Assembly (NCBI RefSeq): GCF_000203795.2
Contig: NW_006281111.1
Span: 594,888-658,887, forward strand
Direction of reading: 5' to 3'
Length of the DNA stretch: 64,000 nt
Source of the DNA: Batrachochytrium dendrobatidis JAM81
Lineage: Eukaryota; Chytridiomycota; Chytridiomycetes; Rhizophydiales
This document shows, one piece after another, positions 62,574 through 64,000 of the stretch; the stretch's first letter is position 1, and each line of letters opens with the position of its first letter. The notes below the pieces were generated by a model that saw nothing but the letters and a program-made list of their open reading frames with translations, ran no database searches and was not told where the DNA came from. The translations under genes and the position numbers were made by a program.

Positions 62574-63998
62574 TTATTTCCTGTTGTGAGTGTTCATGCC
62601 ATATTGGTATTCTTTAAACTCGGAACTAACGCGACGTTGCAAGTATCCGTGAGGTGTTCCTGGTTGAGGCGAGCCTATTTCATTGGCATTACTGTTTCGA
62701 TCTTCTTGTGAATACTCTCGATATGGGTATGTTTCTTGCAAATAACCTTGCTGCGTGGGTTGGTAGTATCTTTCTCCTATTTGTGAAGGTGAATGGTTTT
62801 GTGGTGGTGGAACTAATGGAATTAATGGAATCGACCCCAGTTGTCGCATTCCTGGATATTGTTTGTCCATCATCCACTCACTTGTATCTTTTAAAGATTG
62901 TTGTTCATCAATACTTCCTTGACTGGATCGTGTCGGATGTATACTCGCATCTTCATGAGTGTTGTACAATGGTAAAACATGTGCTCTTGATTGCTGTTTA
63001 GATGGTGAAAATACAGATCCAATAGATCGAAATTCTTGCGTACGTTGCAATGGTGGTTTCAAAGACCCTGGAGGTGGTGTTTCTTGCCATGAGTGGTGAT
63101 GATTCAATTGAGGATAATACATCTGATGTCCGTGTTCGCCTTGTCGTGACGGCGTACCATCGCGAAGCTCCGCTGGGTGACGAGGTGGTGCATAGGGCGT
63201 AGGAGCATGTTCATTTTCATGCTGATATCTGCCTGGTCGACGTCGAAGGGGATAGTCATAAAAACCACCAGCAGCATCTTGTATAGGTTGGTCATAGTAT
63301 TCTTGTGGCTGGCGATGTGAAAACCCTGATGGACTACTCGGATCATAATAGGCTTGCAAAGATGGATTGGGTTTCGTATGCAAAGTATTGGTATGTTGTT
63401 GCATATAGCCAGAGTGCGTCGATCCACTTGCATGATGATGACTAGGCTGCTCAGATATGAGGCTCATATCACTTGGTGTATAACTGTTACTAGAAAACAA
63501 TCGGTTGTCATGCACAGGCAATTCATGGCGATAAGGATCTGTACCAGATAATAAAGGTTGCTTCTGAGATCGCACCCTCATATACTCGTTGGGAAACTGA
63601 TTTGTATAATGCAAGGCTTGAGTTGGATGATAATTGAATGCATAAGGAGCCGGTCCTGGTTCTACTGAAGAATATCTTGGCCTCATACGAGTGTTATCTT
63701 CGTGTATATACACAGGCTCACGTTTTGGTTGAAAATAAGGGTTTAAAGAGGCATCCGAATTGGTAGATTCATGTCCATGATACCCGCCTGCATACTTGTA
63801 TTCATTCAAGTGCACGTCTGCGTGTTGGTCCAGTGCATGAGGATACATTGGACCAACATGCGGGATTTGTTCGTAATTGTGCATCTTTGCATGTCGGTGG
63901 CTATCCACATCAGATCCATAGAGTGATCCGCTTGAACTCAAAGGTCTAAAAGGCTTGTTTGAATGCAAACTCCTTGGTAAATAAAGCTCAGCATGATC
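62574..63998 (-). CDS. His/Gln/Tyr-rich low-complexity protein, 3' part (5' end outside window)
   Basis: The frame is open from the right edge (DHAELYLPRSLHSNKPF...) to a stop at 62574, about 474 codons, so the gene starts outside the window. I recognise no domain. The sequence is rich in His, Gln, Tyr, Pro and Ser throughout (YAGGYHGHESTNSDASLNPY, HQMYYPQLNHHHSWQE, YYQPTQQGYLQETYPYREYS) and is predicted to be disordered. It could be the disordered tail of a larger protein whose folded domains lie upstream. It is tandem with RPT2, with about 137 nt between its stop and the RPT2 start. Confidence 0.7.
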   Translation of the reverse strand, partial: DHAELYLPRSLHSNKPFRPLSSSGSLYGSDVDSHRHAKMHNYEQIPHVGPMYPHALDQHADVHLNEYKYAGGYHGHESTNSDASLNPYFQPKREPVYIHEDNTRMRPRYSSVEPGPAPYAFNYHPTQALHYTNQFPNEYMRVRSQKQPLLSGTDPYRHELPVHDNRLFSSNSYTPSDMSLISEQPSHHHASGSTHSGYMQQHTNTLHTKPNPSLQAYYDPSSPSGFSHRQPQEYYDQPIQDAAGGFYDYPLRRRPGRYQHENEHAPTPYAPPRHPAELRDGTPSRQGEHGHQMYYPQLNHHHSWQETPPPGSLKPPLQRTQEFRSIGSVFSPSKQQSRAHVLPLYNTHEDASIHPTRSSQGSIDEQQSLKDTSEWMMDKQYPGMRQLGSIPLIPLVPPPQNHSPSQIGERYYQPTQQGYLQETYPYREYSQEDRNSNANEIGSPQPGTPHGYLQRRVSSEFKEYQYGMNTHNRK

Positions 63999-64000
63999 GG

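Overview
The window is nuclear DNA of a fungus, most likely an early-diverging, flagellated (chytrid-type) one. It is AT-rich and gene-dense. Almost every gene is cut by many short spliceosomal introns (mostly 50-120 nt, GT-AG with a strong GCAAGT-type GC-AG minority). Gene content is typically fungal (MBP1/APSES factor, MCD4, LOA1, cobalamin-independent methionine synthase) but also includes CFAP410, a cilium protein lost by non-flagellated fungi, and a full-length DNA-PKcs, which yeasts lack. I do not name a species.

Layout. 1-1127 (+) is the 3' end of PCCB. 1547-4164 (-) is MET6. 4429-9115 (-) is an APSES/ankyrin cell-cycle factor with a 1-kb intron inside its DNA-binding domain. 10582-11262 (-) is a small type-I membrane protein. 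11773-13042 (-) is the Fe-S assembly ATPase CFD1/NUBP2. 13752-15032 (+) is an unrecognised low-complexity protein. 15361-19387 (-) is MCD4, followed by acylaminoacyl-peptidase (20286-23284 +). 23407-24336 (-) is a NEDD8 protease, divergent from THOC7 (24514-25753 +); CFAP410 follows (25943-27381 +). SCJ1 (27512-29461 -) is divergent from a SAC3-domain protein (29559-30851 +). RNA polymerase III subunit RPC37 (31019-34041 -) is divergent from calcipressin (34152-35168 +). LOA1 (35716-37484 +), LYAR (37639-38484 -) and eL38 (38631-39395 +) follow, then an arrestin-fold protein (39562-41019 -) and NAF1 (41802-43768 +). 44305-59872 (+) is DNA-PKcs in about 38 exons. RPT2 (60066-62437 -) and the 3' part of a His/Gln/Tyr-rich protein (62574-end, -) close the window.

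The genes are housekeeping genes in no operon. Themes recur: RNA biogenesis and export (THOC7, SAC3-like, NAF1, LYAR, eL38, RPC37), protein quality control (SCJ1, APEH, RPT2, SENP8) and membrane or GPI lipid chemistry (MCD4, LOA1). Several pairs share short divergent promoters of about 100-180 bp.

A dispersed MITE-like repeat with inverted ends built on ATTCACGTAAAATGGAA occurs at least four times plus fragments. One copy lies in a DNA-PKcs intron, and related copies abut the starts of APEH and DNA-PKcs. The most notable content is the intact fungal DNA-PKcs, the excess of GC-AG introns, and very small first exons in LOA1, eL38, RPT2 and LYAR. Exon boundaries were worked out by hand from reading phase, splice motifs and remembered family sequences; they are not RNA-verified.
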